A DNA stretch of 64,000 nucleotides from Elephas maximus indicus (lineage: Eukaryota > Chordata > Mammalia > Proboscidea > Elephantidae): contig NC_064821.1 in assembly GCF_024166365.1 (NCBI RefSeq), positions 52,541,093 through 52,605,092 on the forward strand, given 5' to 3'. Position numbers and translations under genes: made by a program. The notes below the pieces were generated by a model, which saw nothing but the letters and a program-made list of their open reading frames with translations, ran no database searches and had not been told where the DNA came from. Position 1 is the first letter of the stretch. The number at the start of each line of letters is the position of its first letter. Below are positions 1 to 11,803 of this stretch, piece after piece.

Positions 1-1060
1 TCAAATTACTGTGTGTTTTTGGCCTCCTAGTTGTACTCTGACTGATACAGAATTGGTGCCAGAAGTGGAACGGTTCCAAGAGGTAGAAATGTAAAGATGG
101 AATGTGGGGTTGATGTGGTCATATCTTTGGGCCTGAATGCAATGCTGGGGTCCTTGCAAATGGGAAACAGGATGTTAGTGCCAGTGTCACGCAGCGGTAT
201 CGCAATTAATCGAGCTTTCACCTGTGGTTGATTATGATGGCGTGTCAACTGAGGCACGCACATTGGGAGCCTGCGTTGTGATGGGGATCGGTCAGTTTTG
301 CCAGCCTGCTGGGCTTGAGATTAGCCATCCTAGAGGCAGGAGAGAGAGGATCCCACCACCACCAAAGAAGAACAGCCAAAACAGAGACAGTGTCCTTTGG
401 GCCCAGGATTCCTGTGTTGAGAAGCTCCTGGAACCAGGAGACGGAGAGACAGAGAGAGCTTGAGAAGCGGTGGCAGAGAGATGATTGCAGGAGTTGGCAG
501 GAAGTGGTATGGTGGGCTTCCCTGCCCATGGAGTGAGAGAGCTGAGTGCCTTTGGGCCGAGGTTCACTGGTGGAGTCGGTTGCCTCTGGGTACTTTTTGG
601 TAGAGCTGAAAGAGCTTTGTAACACTTGCCTGAGCGGGGCAGAGGCCCAGGGCCAGGAAAAGGCCTGAGACCAGGGCTGGGATGGAGTTGTCCTGATGGA
701 AGAACTGTATGCTGAGCATTCCTTAAGCTGAATTGTAACCTATTACTTCCCTAACAAACCCCATAATCATGAGTATTGTCTGTGAGTTCTGTGTGGCCAC
801 TGCAAGAACTATTGAACCCAACAGAGAAGTAGAGGGTGCTGTGAGAGGGATAGTAGGTGTCAGAATTGATTAAGATGGTGGAGAGAGGAGGTATGTCTGA
901 CCTCCACCTCATAGGAATCAGCCTTGGGCTGTTGATCTTGAGTCTCCTTCCCCCTTGTGAAATTAAAGGAGGTCAGACACCACCTTATGCCATTTTTACA
1001 GAGCCCAAGTGACTGCTACAGCTGACCATTAGGAAGTAACAATGATTATAAAGATTATGG
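1..1060 (+). repeat. LTR/ERV-like sequence, family not identified
   Basis: No gene is seen. Near 50-75 a GGTGCCAGAAGTGG stretch resembles the primer-binding-site area that follows an ERVL/MaLR-type LTR. The stretch at about 715-840, with CTAACAAACCCCATAATC and then GAGAAGTAGAGGGTGCTG, resembles the R/U5 end of an LTR. Short open frames here lack any recognisable domain. An 11-bp perfect inverted repeat (GTCTGACCTCC at 895-905, GGAGGTCAGAC at 968-978) lies near the right side. The family is not recognised; the LTR call is inference from texture. Confidence 0.35.
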
Positions 1061-1445
1061 TGTGGCAAAAGTAAATCAAAGCTAAAACATTCAAAAGAGG
1101 GAAACAGAGATGACATTATGTAAAAGACGACAACATTAAAACAAAAAAGAGGGACTGAAAAATGTAGTCATAGCTCTTTCATCTAGAGAGGACGTCAAGG
1201 CCATATAAAGAAAGAAAAGACTGGTTTAAACTTAGAAAAACAGGGGTAAACAGTAAGGTAACCATAAAGGAAACTAACAATCCTGTGCATCAAAATAAAA
1301 AACAAGGAAAACATAAAGACTCAGCAAATACAAAATCGACAACAATGAAAAAGAGGAAAAGAAAATATATGAAGAAAAATGACTCAGCACAGAAAATTAA
1401 GTGGAAAAAAGAAACTGTCAGCAACACACAAAAAAAGGCATCAAA

Positions 1446-3220
1446 ATGACAGCACACACACACACACACACACAAAACTCATAGCTATCAATAATTACAC
1501 AGAATGTAAATGGACTAAATGAACCAATAAAGAGACAGAGAGTGACAGAATGGATAAAAACACATGATCCATCTATGTGCTGCCTACAAGAGACACACCT
1601 TAGACTTAAAGGCACAATCAAACTAAAACTCAGACGATGGAAAAAAATATATCAAGCAAACAACAATCAAAAAAGAGCAGGAGTGGCAATATTAATTTCT
1701 GACAAAATAGAGTTTAAAGTAAAATCCACCATAAAGGATAAGGAAGGACACTATATAAAGATTAAAGGGCCAATACACCAGGAGGACATAACCATAAGAA
1801 ATATATATGCCCCCAATGACAGGGCTCCAAAATACATAAAACAAACTCTAACAGCATTGAAAAGTGAGATAGACAGCTCCACAATAATAGTAGGAGACTT
1901 CAACACACCTTTCCGTGAAGGATAGTACATCCAGAAAGAAGCTCAATAAAGACGCAGAATATCTAAATGCCACAATCAACCAACTTGACCTCATAGACAT
2001 ATACAGAACACTCCACCCAACAGCAGCCAAGTATACTTTCTTTTCCAATGCACAGGGAACATTCTCCAGAACAGACCACATATTAGGCCATAAAGCAAGC
2101 CTTAACAGAATCTGAAACATTGAAATATTACAAAGCATCTTTTCTGACCATAAAGCCATAAAAGTAGAAACCAAAAACAGAAAAAGCAAGGAAAAAAAAT
2201 CAGACACATGGGAACTGAACAACGCCTTGCTCAAAAGCCATTGGGTTATAGAAGAAATTAAGGACAGAATAAAGAGATTCATAGAATCAAGTGAGAATGA
2301 AAACACATCCTACCAGAGCCTTTGGGACATAGCAAAAGCAGTGCTCAGGGGTCAATTTATAGCACTAGATGCACACATTCAAAAAGAAGGGGCCAAAATC
2401 AAAGCATTAAGCCAACAACTCAAATAGAAAGAGAGCAGCAAAAAGAGCCCTCAGGCACCAGAAGAAAGCAAATAATCAAAATTAGAGCAGAATTACATGA
2501 AATAAAGAAGAGAAAAACAATTGAAAGAGTTAACAAGACCAAAAGCTGGTCCTTTGAAAAAATTAACAAAATCAATAAACCATTAACCAAACTGACAAAA
2601 GAAAAACAGGAGAAGAAGCAAATAACCCAAAAGAAATGAGATGGGTGCTATCACAACAGACCCAACTGATATTAAAAAAAATCATAACAGAATACTATGA
2701 AAAACCTAGAGGAAATGGACAAATTTCTAGAAACACACTACCTACCTAAACTAACACAAACAGAGGTAGAACATCTAAATAAACCTATAACAAAAGAAGA
2801 AATTGAAAGGTAATTAAAAAACTCCCAACAACAAAAAAAAGCCCTGGCCCTGACGGCTTCACTGAAGAATTCCATCAAACTTTCAGAGAAGAGTTAACAC
2901 CACTACCACTAAAGGTATTTCAGGGCATAGGAAAGGATAGAATACTCCCAAACTCATTCTATGAAGCCAGCATAACCCCGATACCAAAACTGGATAAAAC
3001 ACCACAAAAAAAGAAACCTAGTTTTTAGTAGAGACCAATATCCCTTAGGAACTTAGACGCAAAAATCCTCAACAAAATTCTAGCTGATAGAATTCAACAA
3101 CTCATCAAAAAAATAATTCACCATGACCAAGTGGGATTCATACCAGGTATGCAGGGATGGTTCAATATTAGAAAAACAATGTAATCCGTCATGTAAATAC
3201 ATAGAAATAAAAGACAAAAA
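1446..3220 (+). pseudogene. L1 ORF2 pseudogene (endonuclease and start of RT)
   Basis: The ORF2 start ATGACAGCA at 1446 is followed at once by a (CA)n expansion (about 1452-1473) that replaces the usual N-terminal codons. Open segments at 1542-1925, 1915-2115, 2227-2427 and 2322-2639 lie in different frames. They carry the apurinic-endonuclease signature (CCLQETHLR, IIVGDFNTP) and the linker that follows it. Frameshifts at about 1915 and 2400 and further stops make it non-coding. The same domain order is seen in the ORF2 at 17421. Confidence 0.85.
1451..1473 (+). repeat. (CA)n microsatellite inside L1 ORF2
   Basis: A run of ACACAC dinucleotides immediately follows the ORF2 ATG of the L1 fragment; the homologous position at 17427 has no such run. 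Confidence 0.9.
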
Positions 3221-3303
3221 CCATGTCTCTTGGGAAACACTTTTCAACCCCCTACAAATCCCACGGGTCAGTGATCTTGTTTTTTCATCCACTCCTGTAT
3301 CCA

Positions 3304-3550
3304 TGTTGTTGTTGTCAGTTGTAGTCAAGCCAGCTATGACTCATGGCGACCTTATATATAACAGAAAGAAACATTACCCAACCATGCACCACCCTCATGA
3401 TCGTTGGCATTTTTGAACCCATTGTTGGGACTAATGTGTTAATCCATCACATTGAATATTTCTCTCATTTTCACTGACCTTGTATTTTACCAAATATGAT
3501 GTCCTTTTCTAGTCATTGGTCTTTCTTGATAACATGTCATCCAAAGTGAC
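3304..3550 (-). mobile_element. RTE 3'-end fragment (antisense)
   Basis: It starts with GTTGTTGTTGTCAGTTG, the reverse complement of the RTE (CAACAA)n tail. It continues with degenerate RTE 3' sequence (TGACTCATGGCGACC, AACAGAAAGAAACATTACC, then the GACCTTGTATTTTACC and GATGTCCTTTTC motifs). It is diverged and shorter than the copy at 26443. Confidence 0.75.
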
Positions 3551-4570
3551 ATCCTCAATTCTAAGTCAAAATGACCAATACAAGTCCATTGCAGCTCACC
3601 AATGCCTAAGATATTGATCTTCAAGTGTTCCATTTCCTTTTTGATGACTCCAAATTTTCCTCGATTTGTACTTCATCCTCTATCCATAATGCCTAGAAAA
3701 GTGCTTAGTACAGAGTGGACGCTTATTCCATGTCTCTGTTGAATAGATCAATGAAAAGGTGACTTTTACCTCTCCTCCCGTCCCCTTTTTCTATCTCTGG
3801 AGGAAGAGCTGTCAAATCAGAGGATATAAGTCTGAGAGGGGTAATAATGAAACTGATTCCTTAACCTGAGAAGATCATGCAGTAAGTAGGGGCAAGAGAC
3901 GTAAGAACGAGGCAGGGGTGACTACGTATCACCCAGAGGTTGTGCTTCCTTACCCAGGCTGACCTCAGCCCTCAGGCCAGCCTCTGTCTCTGATGTTACA
4001 GCTGAGAGAAGAGCCACAGGGCACACTGAATGTACATTTTCAAGGCTCCCCAATTACTCAGGAATGTGACCAGGGTTTGGGATGTCTCAGCCAGGATGAT
4101 GATGTCCGTCAGGGTGGTGTGATTAAGTACACCACTCCCCTGAGGACAAGGTGCCTGGGTTTCACTCCTTCACGGACAGGTTGGGATCTGATGCCATAAC
4201 TTACCCAGGGAGATTTTGAATTTGTCAAAGCCTCTGCTTATAGGGGAGAGCCAGGCCCTGGAGCCATGTGGCCAATGTGAAGGTGACTGAGCCGGCAAGT
4301 CGGGGAGTTTTACTGTCTTCTCAGTTCCAAGGAACAGGGACACCATGCTTTTCTTGCTGCAGGCCCTCCATGTCTCTTTGTGCATCCTTAGGTTGGGAGT
4401 GGGTGTGCAGGCTCTCAGTGAGCATTTCCTCATTGCTGAAATTCCTCCTACCATCAGCCACTGGATGAAGCTTCATCTTCTGCACTGCATCTTATCGTAG
4501 CTAGTGGGTAAATTTTCCTTTTTAGTTACCATGTCCTGCTAAGGGAATGAGAGGCCCAGAGTAGATGAGA
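3551..4570. other. No gene seen; mostly unique sequence
   Basis: The first part, to about 3640, is diverged RTE-like sequence. 3650-3770 is similar to 5281-5400 (see findings). 3780-4570 shows no recognised repeat and no convincing exon; the open frames are short and lack domains. Confidence 0.5.
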
Positions 4571-4589
4571 GGGGGGCCCAGGGAAAGCA

Positions 4590-4890
4590 TTTGCACAGAG
4601 CTACAGAGTGATAAGAGTAATAGCTAATGTTTATTGAGCATTTGCTGTGTGCTGGAGTCCCTGGGTGGTGCAAATAGGTAACGCGCTTAGTTGCTTCCTG
4701 GAAGGTTGAGGTTGAGTCTACCCAGCAGTACCTTGGAAGGAAGGCTTGGTGATCTACTTCTGAAAAATCAGCTACCGAAAACCTGATAGAACACAGTTCT
4801 ATTCTGACACACATGAGTCAGAGTTGATTCAATGGCAGCTGGATTACTATGTGCCAGGCACTTTGCTAAGGGTTTGTTAACGGCAAGACA
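4590..4890 (+). repeat. MIR element split by an AfroSINE
   Basis: 4615-4653 (AATAGCTAATGTTTATTGAGC...) continues at about 4840 (ACTATGTGCCAGGCACTTTGCTAAG), the typical MIR order, with a younger SINE between. It is ancient and non-coding. Confidence 0.7.
4654..4840 (+). mobile_element. AfroSINE (tRNA-derived) inserted in MIR
   Basis: The head GTCCCTGGGTGGTGCAAATAGG and the B-box-like GGTTGAGGTTGAGTC are followed by the body CCTTGGAAGGAAGGC and the tail ATGAGTCAGAGTTGATTCAATGGCAGC. The tail matches the RTE 3' end, as expected for an RTE-mobilised SINE. Confidence 0.8.
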
Positions 4891-5280
4891 AAGGTTAGTA
4901 CCGTGACCATCAAAGTGGGCTCGAATTTGTTTACTGGCAAGGCAAGAGAATAGTCACCAGTGAAAAAATTCATTGGGTAGTTTTCTGATGCATAAGAGTG
5001 ATGAATTTTCATCACTTGGTGGTCATGCCTGCGTAGGGCAGAACGAGTCCATAAACCCAGACATAGTTGGCTAAAACATTTCCTGTTACTCATTGTTCAG
5101 GAGAAAGCCTTAGTTGGTGAGGGTCCAGCACACTGCGGTGGCTCAGTGTCCGTGGTTGTTTATCAGTTTTGGATGGTTAGGACCAGCTGCAATGAAACAC
5201 AGCACCCAGTTTTAATATCCCCCAGGCAAGTCTTGCGGCAAGTGGAAAGTTTGCCTGTCATAATCTTCGTACATTTTATC

Positions 5281-5510
5281 TCAATTTTCCTTGATTCATA
5301 CCTCACCCTGTATTCATAATACCTAGAAAAGTACTTGGCACACAGTGGATGCTTATTCCTATGTCTCTGTTGAATAAATAAACAAAAAGATGACTTTCAT
5401 CTGAGTCTGGTAATACTATCAGCCCCATTGGCAGACTAAGTGGTTCACCCAAGGTCAACAGTTCTTTAGGTGTAAAGCCAGGATTTGAGCCCAGGCAAGC
5501 TGGCTGTGGA
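5281..5510 (+). repeat. Old interspersed repeat (MIR/L2-like)
   Basis: 5300-5385 contains AAAGTACTTGGCACACAGTGGATGC...TTGAATAAATAAAC, a typical tail of ancient mammalian repeats. 5420-5510 (AGTGGTTCACCCAAGGTCAACAG...AGGATTTGAGCCCAGGC) is MIR-like. The first part has a similar copy at 3650-3770. Confidence 0.55.
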
Positions 5511-5649
5511 ACTTACACAGTTCCTCATTATGTTAAATTGCCTCTCTGTACCAAACTAGAAGCAAAATGAGGGCCCTTGTTCTTAGTTAGATATGATATG
5601 TGGATCCATGTTAAAGTCACATCCTGTGTGGTAGGGTCACAAGTGCCAT

Positions 5650-5873
5650 GGAGTGGTGCAGGGGTTCTCAACCAGGGGCGATCCCCCACTCCCAAGGGAC
5701 ATTTGGAAATGCCTGGGGACATTTTTGGGTGTCATTACTGGGGAGTGGGTGCTACTGACAACTAGTGGGTAGAGGCCAGAAGTGATGCCAAAGGTCCTAC
5801 AGCACAGAGGACAGCCCCTACAATTTTTCAGCATCAAATGTCAGTAGTGCCAAGGTTGAGAAACCCTGGGATA
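5650..5873 (+). mobile_element. MER20-like hAT-Charlie DNA transposon
   Basis: It begins CAGGGGTTCTCAACCAGGGGC and ends GTTGAGAAACCCTGG, giving terminal inverted repeats. The middle (GGACATTTGGAAATGCCTGG, CTAGTGGGTAGAGGCCAG, ACAGGACAGCCCC-like) matches the roughly 220-bp non-autonomous element I remember as MER20. The exact subfamily name is from memory; the hAT-Charlie class is more certain. Confidence 0.75.
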
Positions 5874-5884
5874 GTGGAAAGAAA

Positions 5885-6050
5885 CTATATGGATTTGTTG
5901 TGGGTAAGGCAGACCAGTAGCGTTCAAATCCTGTTACTGATGGATGACCTTGAACTCTGTGAGTCTCAGTTTCCTCATCAGAAAAAACAGTAGAGGGTGA
6001 CGATAATGCCCACTTGGAAAGTTCATTATGGAAATGAAATAAATGAATTG
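5885..6050 (+). repeat. MIR element
   Basis: CAAATCCTGTTACTGATGG, GTCTCAGTTTCCTCATC and the following AGTTCATTATGGAAATGAAATAAATG are the MIR core and 3' landmarks. Confidence 0.7.
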
Positions 6051-6667
6051 CAGCTGTGCAATAAGTTGCCACTCCCTGAGGTCTTAGTCTGTGTAATTTG
6101 TTGTGCAGGATTTTATCTTAGAAAATTAATAGAAAGATACTCAGGTTTATCATGCATAAACGTATTTAGTTTATTGGAAGGTAACGTCATGGCAAGGCTT
6201 GCAAGTAAGACCTCACAACATTCATTTAGGATCAGAGAATCAGAATTAACCATTACAACTACAATGTTAGTTCAATAGTTAGAATTCAAATCTTTAAATT
6301 CAGGCTTTTACCTTTAATGAGAGGTCTCGGATGCAAGGCTTAACCATGGCTGGAACTTGGCAAAGGTCCCTTGTAGCTAGGGTCTGAGGTTGGTGGCGGC
6401 AGGCAGAGTCTCAGTAGGTTCTCGGTCTTCAGAGAGAATGAGAGACTAGAGAAAAATCCCTTTGCTTCAGCCTTCTGTCAGTGAGTGAGCAGAAATTCAG
6501 GGTTTGTGTGTGAAATTCTCACCTTGGCCTCACACAAGAAGGGCCAATGAGACTCAAAGACTAGTATGTTATGTCATTTCTCCAGGGTTATTGATTAGCC
6601 AAATGTCACATTTTTTCTTCAAGGTTACAGATTAGGAAGATTATTTAGACTTATGTCTCAAGGATAG
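6051..6667. other. No gene seen
   Basis: An AT-rich stretch followed by mixed sequence. The longest frames (for example 5997-6278 +) start inside the MIR and show no domain. Nothing is recognised. Confidence 0.5.
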
Positions 6668-7085
6668 TGTCTTAGTTATTTAGTGCTGCTATAACAGATA
6701 TTCCACAAATGGGTGGCTATAACAAACAGAAATTTATGTTTTCATAGTTTAGGAGACTAGATGTCGGAATTCAGAGTGCCAGCTCTAAGGGAAGGCTTCG
6801 TCTCTGTCAACTCTGGAGGAAGGTCCTTGTATCTTCAGCTTCAGCTTCCTGGTTCCTCGGAGATCTCCATGTGTCTTGGCATCTATCTTACCTCTTCTCT
6901 GCTTCCTAACTTGCTTGTTTAAAATCTCTTATATCTCAAAAGAGATTGAATCAAGACGTACCCTGCACTAACCCTGCCCCATTAACATAACAAAAACAAC
7001 CCATTCACAGATGGGCCTAAACCACAGGCATGGAGGTTAGGATTTACAACATACATTTTTGGCAGACACAATTCAATCTGCAACA
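6668..7085 (-). mobile_element. MaLR-type LTR, antisense
   Basis: GTCTTAGTTATTTAGTGCTG...AACAAACAGAAATTTATG...ACAATTCAATCTGCAACATTCC is the reverse complement of an ERVL-MaLR LTR. Read on the - strand it ends with an AATAAA-like signal and TTGTTATAGC. Similar LTRs occur at 35655, 36525 and 46157 and, truncated, at 58494. It is adjacent to internal sequence of the same class on its right. Confidence 0.75.
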
Positions 7086-8620
7086 TTCCACCCTTTGGCC
7101 CACCAAAATTCATGTCCTTTGGACATGCAAAACACATTTACGCCATCACATCATCCTAAAAGTTTAAATCAACTCCAAGTTCAAAATCTCATCTTCTGAA
7201 TCATCTAAATCAAATATGGGTGAGACTTTAGGCATATTACATCCAGGGACAAAATTCCTCTTCATTTGTAAACCTGTGAAATCTAGACTCCAGGTTATCT
7301 GCTTCCGAAGTTCAATGATAGAACAGGCGCAAGGTAGACATTTCTGTTACAAATGGGAGAAATTGAAGGAACATAGCAGATAACGAGCACCAAGCAAGTC
7401 CAAAGCCCCCCCAAAATTACATTTAGCTTTTGAGGCTTCAAAATAATCTTTTCCTTCAAAGGTCAGCAGAGCAAGGGCGGGGGTTTGGGGACCATGGTTT
7501 AAGGGGACTTCTAAGTCAATTGGCAAAATAATTCTATTATGAAAACATTCTGCATCCCACTTTGAAATGTGGGCTCTGGGGTCTTAAATGCTAACAAACA
7601 GCCATCTAAGATGCATCAATTGGTCTCAACGCACCTGGATCAAAGGAGAATGAAGAACACCAAGGTCACATGATAACTAAGAGCCCAAGAGACAGAAAGG
7701 GCCACATGAACCAGAGACCTACATCATCCTGAGACCCAAAGAACTAGTTGGTGCCCGGCCACAATCGATGACTGCCCTGACAGGGAGCACAACAGAGAAC
7801 CCCTGAGGGAGCAGGAGATCAGTGGGATGCAGACCCCAAATTCTCACAAAAAGACCAGACTTAATGGTCTGACTGAGACTAGAGGAATCCCGGCGGTCAT
7901 GGCCCCCAAACCTTCTGTTGGCCCAGGACAGGAACCATTCCCGAAGACAACTCATCAGACATGGAAGGGACTGGACAGTGGGTAGGAGAGAGATGCTGAT
8001 GAAGAGTGAGATAATGATATCAGGTGGACACTTGAGACTGTGTTGGCATCTCCTGTTTGGAGGGGGGATGGGAGGCTAGAGAGAGTCAGAAGCTGGCAAA
8101 ATTGTCACGAAAGGAGAAACTGGAAGGGCTGACTCATTAGGGGGAGAGCAAGTGGGAGTACGGAGTAAGGTGTATATAAACTTATATGTGACAGTCTGAC
8201 TTGATTTGTAAACGTTCACTTGAAGCTCAATAAAAGTTAATAAAAAAAAAATAATCTTTTCTTCTCTGAGACCATTTTGTCAATGGCCTGCCCTACGGAC
8301 TGTGGGTGTTGGCCACCCCCTCTAGATTACGGGTGAAGGCACCTTGGCCCTGGAATTCAGCTCTACCTTCAAGGCCTTCTAGGATGGCAAATCTGATCCC
8401 TTGGCTATAGGCAGACTCATTTCCCTAGTCCATCTGACTAGCGGGCCCACCCCCTCGACCCGTTGGCCTATCAGACCCCATCTCCTGTCCCTTGGGCATG
8501 GCAGCCCCACCCCCTCAGCTTTGGGTCACGAACCCAACCACCTGGCACACCTTAACGGCAGCGCCACACTCTGATACTGAATTGGCTAGGATCCGACTCT
8601 TTGAAACCTAGGAAGCTGTG
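7086..8620 (-). mobile_element. MaLR internal-region remnant, split by an L1
   Basis: After the LTR, TTCATGTCCTTTGGACATGCAAAACAC, CCAAGTTCAAAATCTC and ACAAATGGGAGAAATTG match the antisense internal region of MaLR elements (THE1/MST type). This continues to 7453, is interrupted by an L1 and resumes at 8262 (CTTCTCTGAGACC...). The last part (8280-8600, rich in CCCACCCCCT) has diverged and its boundary is uncertain. No coding frame remains. Confidence 0.6.
7454..8247 (+). mobile_element. 5'-truncated L1, 3' UTR only, with target-site duplication
   Basis: It matches the 3' UTR of the full-length L1 from TTCAAAGGTCAGC to the AATAAAAGTTAATAAAA end and poly(A). It is flanked by AAATAATCTTTTC at 7441-7453 and 8249-8261. 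It inserted into the MaLR internal region, so it is younger than that element. Confidence 0.9.
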
Positions 8621-8637
8621 GCCCCGCCCTTTGAAAC

Positions 8638-8812
8638 CAGCCCAGGTGGCACAGTGGATAAGAGCTTAGCCACTAGCCGAATAGATGACCGTTCAAATCC
8701 ATCAGCTTCTCCTTGGAATCACTATGGGGCAGTTCTGCTCTGTCCTTCAGGGTTTCTATGAGTCAGAATTGACTTGATAGCAATGGGTTTGGTTTGGTTT
8801 TTTTAAAATACC
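8638..8812 (+). mobile_element. AfroSINE
   Basis: The head CAGCCCAGGTGGCACAGTGG, the B-box-like CGTTCAAATCC, TATGGGGCAGTTCTGCTCTG and the tail TATGAGTCAGAATTGACTTG are followed by the GGTTTGGTTTGG end. It lies between the MaLR remnant and an RTE. Confidence 0.85.
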
Positions 8813-8989
8813 TTATGAGTTTAAAAGTAAGTCTTAGTTATCTGTTAGTTGCTGTTAGGTGCTGTTGAGTCAGTTCCAACTCATAGCAGCACTATGCACA
8901 ACAAAAAGAAACAATGCCTGGTCCTGCATCATCCTCAATTGTTGCTGTCCTGCAGCCCTTTGTTGCAGCTGCTGTGTTAATCTATCTTG

Positions 8990-11190
8990 TTGAAGGTCTT
9001 CCTCTTTTTTGCTGACCCTCTATTTTACGATGCATGATTTCCTTCTCCAGGGACTGATCCTTCTTGAAAACATGACCAAAATATGTGAGATGCAGTCTTG
9101 CCCATCCTTGCTTCTATGGAACATTCTGGTTGTACTTCTAAGACAAATTTGTTCATTCTTTTGGCAGCCCATGGTATACTCAGCATTCTTTACCAACACC
9201 ACAATTCAAAGGTGTCAATTCTTTGAACTTCCTTATTCATCGTCCAGCTTTCCCATGCATATGAGATGATTGAAAACATCATGGCTTGGGTCAGGCGCAC
9301 CTTAGCCTCAAGGTGACATCTTCTCTTTTTCAACACTTTAAAAAGATCTCTTGAAGCCGATTTGCCCAATACAATGCTTTTTTTGATTTCTTGACTGCTG
9401 CTTTCATGGTGTTGATTGTGGATCCAAGTAAAATGAAATCCTTGACAACTTCAATCTTTTCTCTGTTTATCATGATGTTGCTTATTGGTACAGTTGCGAG
9501 GATTTTTGTTTTCTTTATGTTGAGGTGTAATCCACACTGAAGGTTATAGTTTTTTATCTTTATCAGTAAGTGCTTCAAGTCTTCTTCACTTTCAGAAAGC
9601 AAGGCTGTTTCATCTGTATAACGCAGGTTGTTAATGCAACTGCCTCCAATCTTTATGCCTCATTCTTCTTCACAGAGTCCAGCTTCTCAGATTATTTGCT
9701 CAGCATACAAATTGAAAGAGTATGGTGAAAAGATACAACCCTGAGGCACACCTTTCTTGACTTTAAACCACTCAGTATCTCTTTGTTCTGTCCAAACAAC
9801 TGCCTCTTGACCTGTGGACAGGTTTCTCATGAGCACAATAAAGTGTTCTGGAATTCCTACTCTTTGCAACATTATTCATAATTTGTTGTGATCCACACAG
9901 TCTAATGCCTTTGCATAGTCAATAAAACACAGGTAAACATCTTTCTGGTGTTCTCTGCTTACAGCCAAGATCCATCTGACATCAGCAATGATATCTCTGG
10001 TTCCACAACCTCTTCTGAATCCAGCTTGAATTTCTGGCAGCTCCCTATCTATATACTGCTGTAGTTGCTTTTGAATGATCTTCAGCAAAATTTTACTTGT
10101 GTGTGGTATTAACGATATTGTTCGATAATTTCTGCATTTGGTTGGATTATCTTTCTTGGGAATAGGCATAAATATGGATCTTTTCCAGTCGGTTGGCCAG
10201 GTAGCTGTCTTCCAAATTTCTTGGCATAGATGAGTGAGCACTTTCAGTGCTGCGTCAGTTTGTGAAACATCTCATTTGATATTCTGTCAATTCCTGGAGC
10301 CTTAGTTTTTCACGAATGTCTTCAGTGTAGCTTGGACTTCCTCCTTCAGTACCCTTAGTTCCTGATCATATGCTACTTCCTGAAATGGTCAAACATCGAC
10401 CAATGCTTTTTGGTATAGAGACTGTGTATTCCTTCCATCTTCTTTTGATGCTTCCTGCATCGTTTAATATTTTCCCCATAGAATCCTTCACTATTGCAAC
10501 TTGAGGCTTGGATTTTTCTTCAGTTCTTTCAGCTTGAGAAATACTGAGCATGTTCTTCCCTTTTAGTTTTCTATCTCCAGCTCTTTGCACATGTCATTAT
10601 AATACTTTACTTTGTCTTCTCCAGCCACCCTTTGAAATCTTTTGTTCACCTCTTTTACTTCATCATTTCTTCCTTTTGCTTTAGCTACTCAACGTAAAAC
10701 AGCAAGTTTCAGAGTCTCTTCTGACATCCATTTTGGTCTTTTCTTTCTTTCCTGTCTTTTTAATGCCCTCTTGCTTTCTTCACATATGATGTCCTTGATG
10801 TCATTCCACAACTCATCTGGTTTTTGGTCATTAGCGTTCAACACATCAAATCTATTCTTGAGATGGTTTCTAAATTCGGGTGGGATATACTCAAGGTCCT
10901 ACTTTGGCTTTCATGGACTTGTTCTAATTTTCTCCAGTTTTAGCTTGGACTTACATATGAGCAACTGATGGTCTGTTCCACAGTTGGCCCCTGGCCTTGT
11001 TCTGACTGATAATATTGCACTTTTCCATCATCTTTTTCCACAGATGTAGTCGATTTGATTCCTGTGTATTCCATTTGGCGAGGTCCAAGTGTATAGTCTC
11101 CGTTTATGTTGGTGAAAAAGGTATTTGCAATGAAGTTGTTGGTCTTGCAAAATTTTATCATGCAATCTCTGGCATCGTTTGTATCCCCCA
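8990..11190 (-). pseudogene. RTE reverse transcriptase / endonuclease ORF, degenerate
   Basis: Open pieces at 9330-9602, 9687-9872, 9876-10241, 10366-10590 and 10940-11191 (all -) carry the C-terminal half of the endonuclease (IHRNQIDYICGKR), the RT fingers (TWPTDWKRSIFMPIPKK), the palm (FIDYAKALDCVDHNKL) and GVPQGCIFSPYSFNLY. The catalytic YADD box reads Y-T-D-E at about 9610-9625, so the active site is lost as well as the frame. Confidence 0.85.
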
Positions 11191-11554
11191 TGTGTCTGTC
11201 TGTTTGTCATACTGTGGGGGCTTGCGTGTTGCTGTGATAGTGGAAGCTACACCACCGATATTCAAGTGCCAGCAGGGTCACCCATGGCAGAGAGGTTTAA
11301 GCTGAGCCTCCAGACTAAGAGAGACTAGGAAGAAGGATCCGGCAGTCTACTTCTGAAAAGAATTAGCCAGGGAAAACATATATGAATAGCAGCAGAACTT
11401 TGTCTGATATAGTGCTGGAAGATTAGCCACCCAGGTTGGAAGGCACTCAAAAGATGACTGGGGAAGAGCAGCATCCTCAAGGTAGAGTCAACCTTAATGA
11501 CGTGAATGGAATCAAGCTTTCAGGACCTTCATTTGCTGATGTGCATGACTCAAA

Positions 11555-11803
11555 ATGAGAAGAAACAGCTGCAAACATCCATTAATAATTGGAACCTGGA
11601 ATGTACCGAGTATGAATCTAGGAAAATTGGAAACTGTCAAAATAAACATTGATATCCTAGGCATTAGCAAGCTGAAATGGACTGGCATCGACCATTTTGA
11701 ATTGGACAATCATATGGTCTACTATGCCGTTAATGACAACTTGAAAAGGAATGGTGTTGCATTCATGGTCAAAAAGATCATTTCAAGATCTATCCTGAAG
11801 TAA
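11555..11803 (+). pseudogene. RTE endonuclease N-terminus (inverted 5' segment)
   Basis: An 82-residue open segment carries the start of an APE-like endonuclease: IIGTWNV, IDILGISKLKWTG (with K where the catalytic E of ...GISE... is expected), then a GVAFMVKK strand. It stops at TAA, about 110 residues into the domain. The stretch of endonuclease between this and the antisense part is missing at the inversion point. Confidence 0.75.

Larger units (their letters stand above)
1060..3225 (+). mobile_element. L1 fragment: inter-ORF spacer plus 5' part of ORF2
   Basis: This aligns by eye with the complete L1 further right: 1220-1440 matches its inter-ORF spacer (AGGGGTAAACAGTAAGGTAACC) and 1446-3220 matches ORF2 through the start of the reverse transcriptase domain (TATGCAGGGATGGTTCAATATTAG-like region at about 3150). 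The 5' UTR, ORF1 and 3' half are absent. It ends near 3225, about 80 bp before an antisense RTE fragment. Many indels make it clearly older than the full-length copy. Confidence 0.85.

Noticed and set aside
895-978. Perfect 11-bp inverted repeat as a transposon terminus or terminator
   Set aside because: No target duplication outside and no matching element; 11 bp is weak evidence in a mammalian genome.
10642-10968. A 108-residue + strand frame with hydrophobic segments
   Set aside because: It is the antisense of the RTE endonuclease-RT linker.
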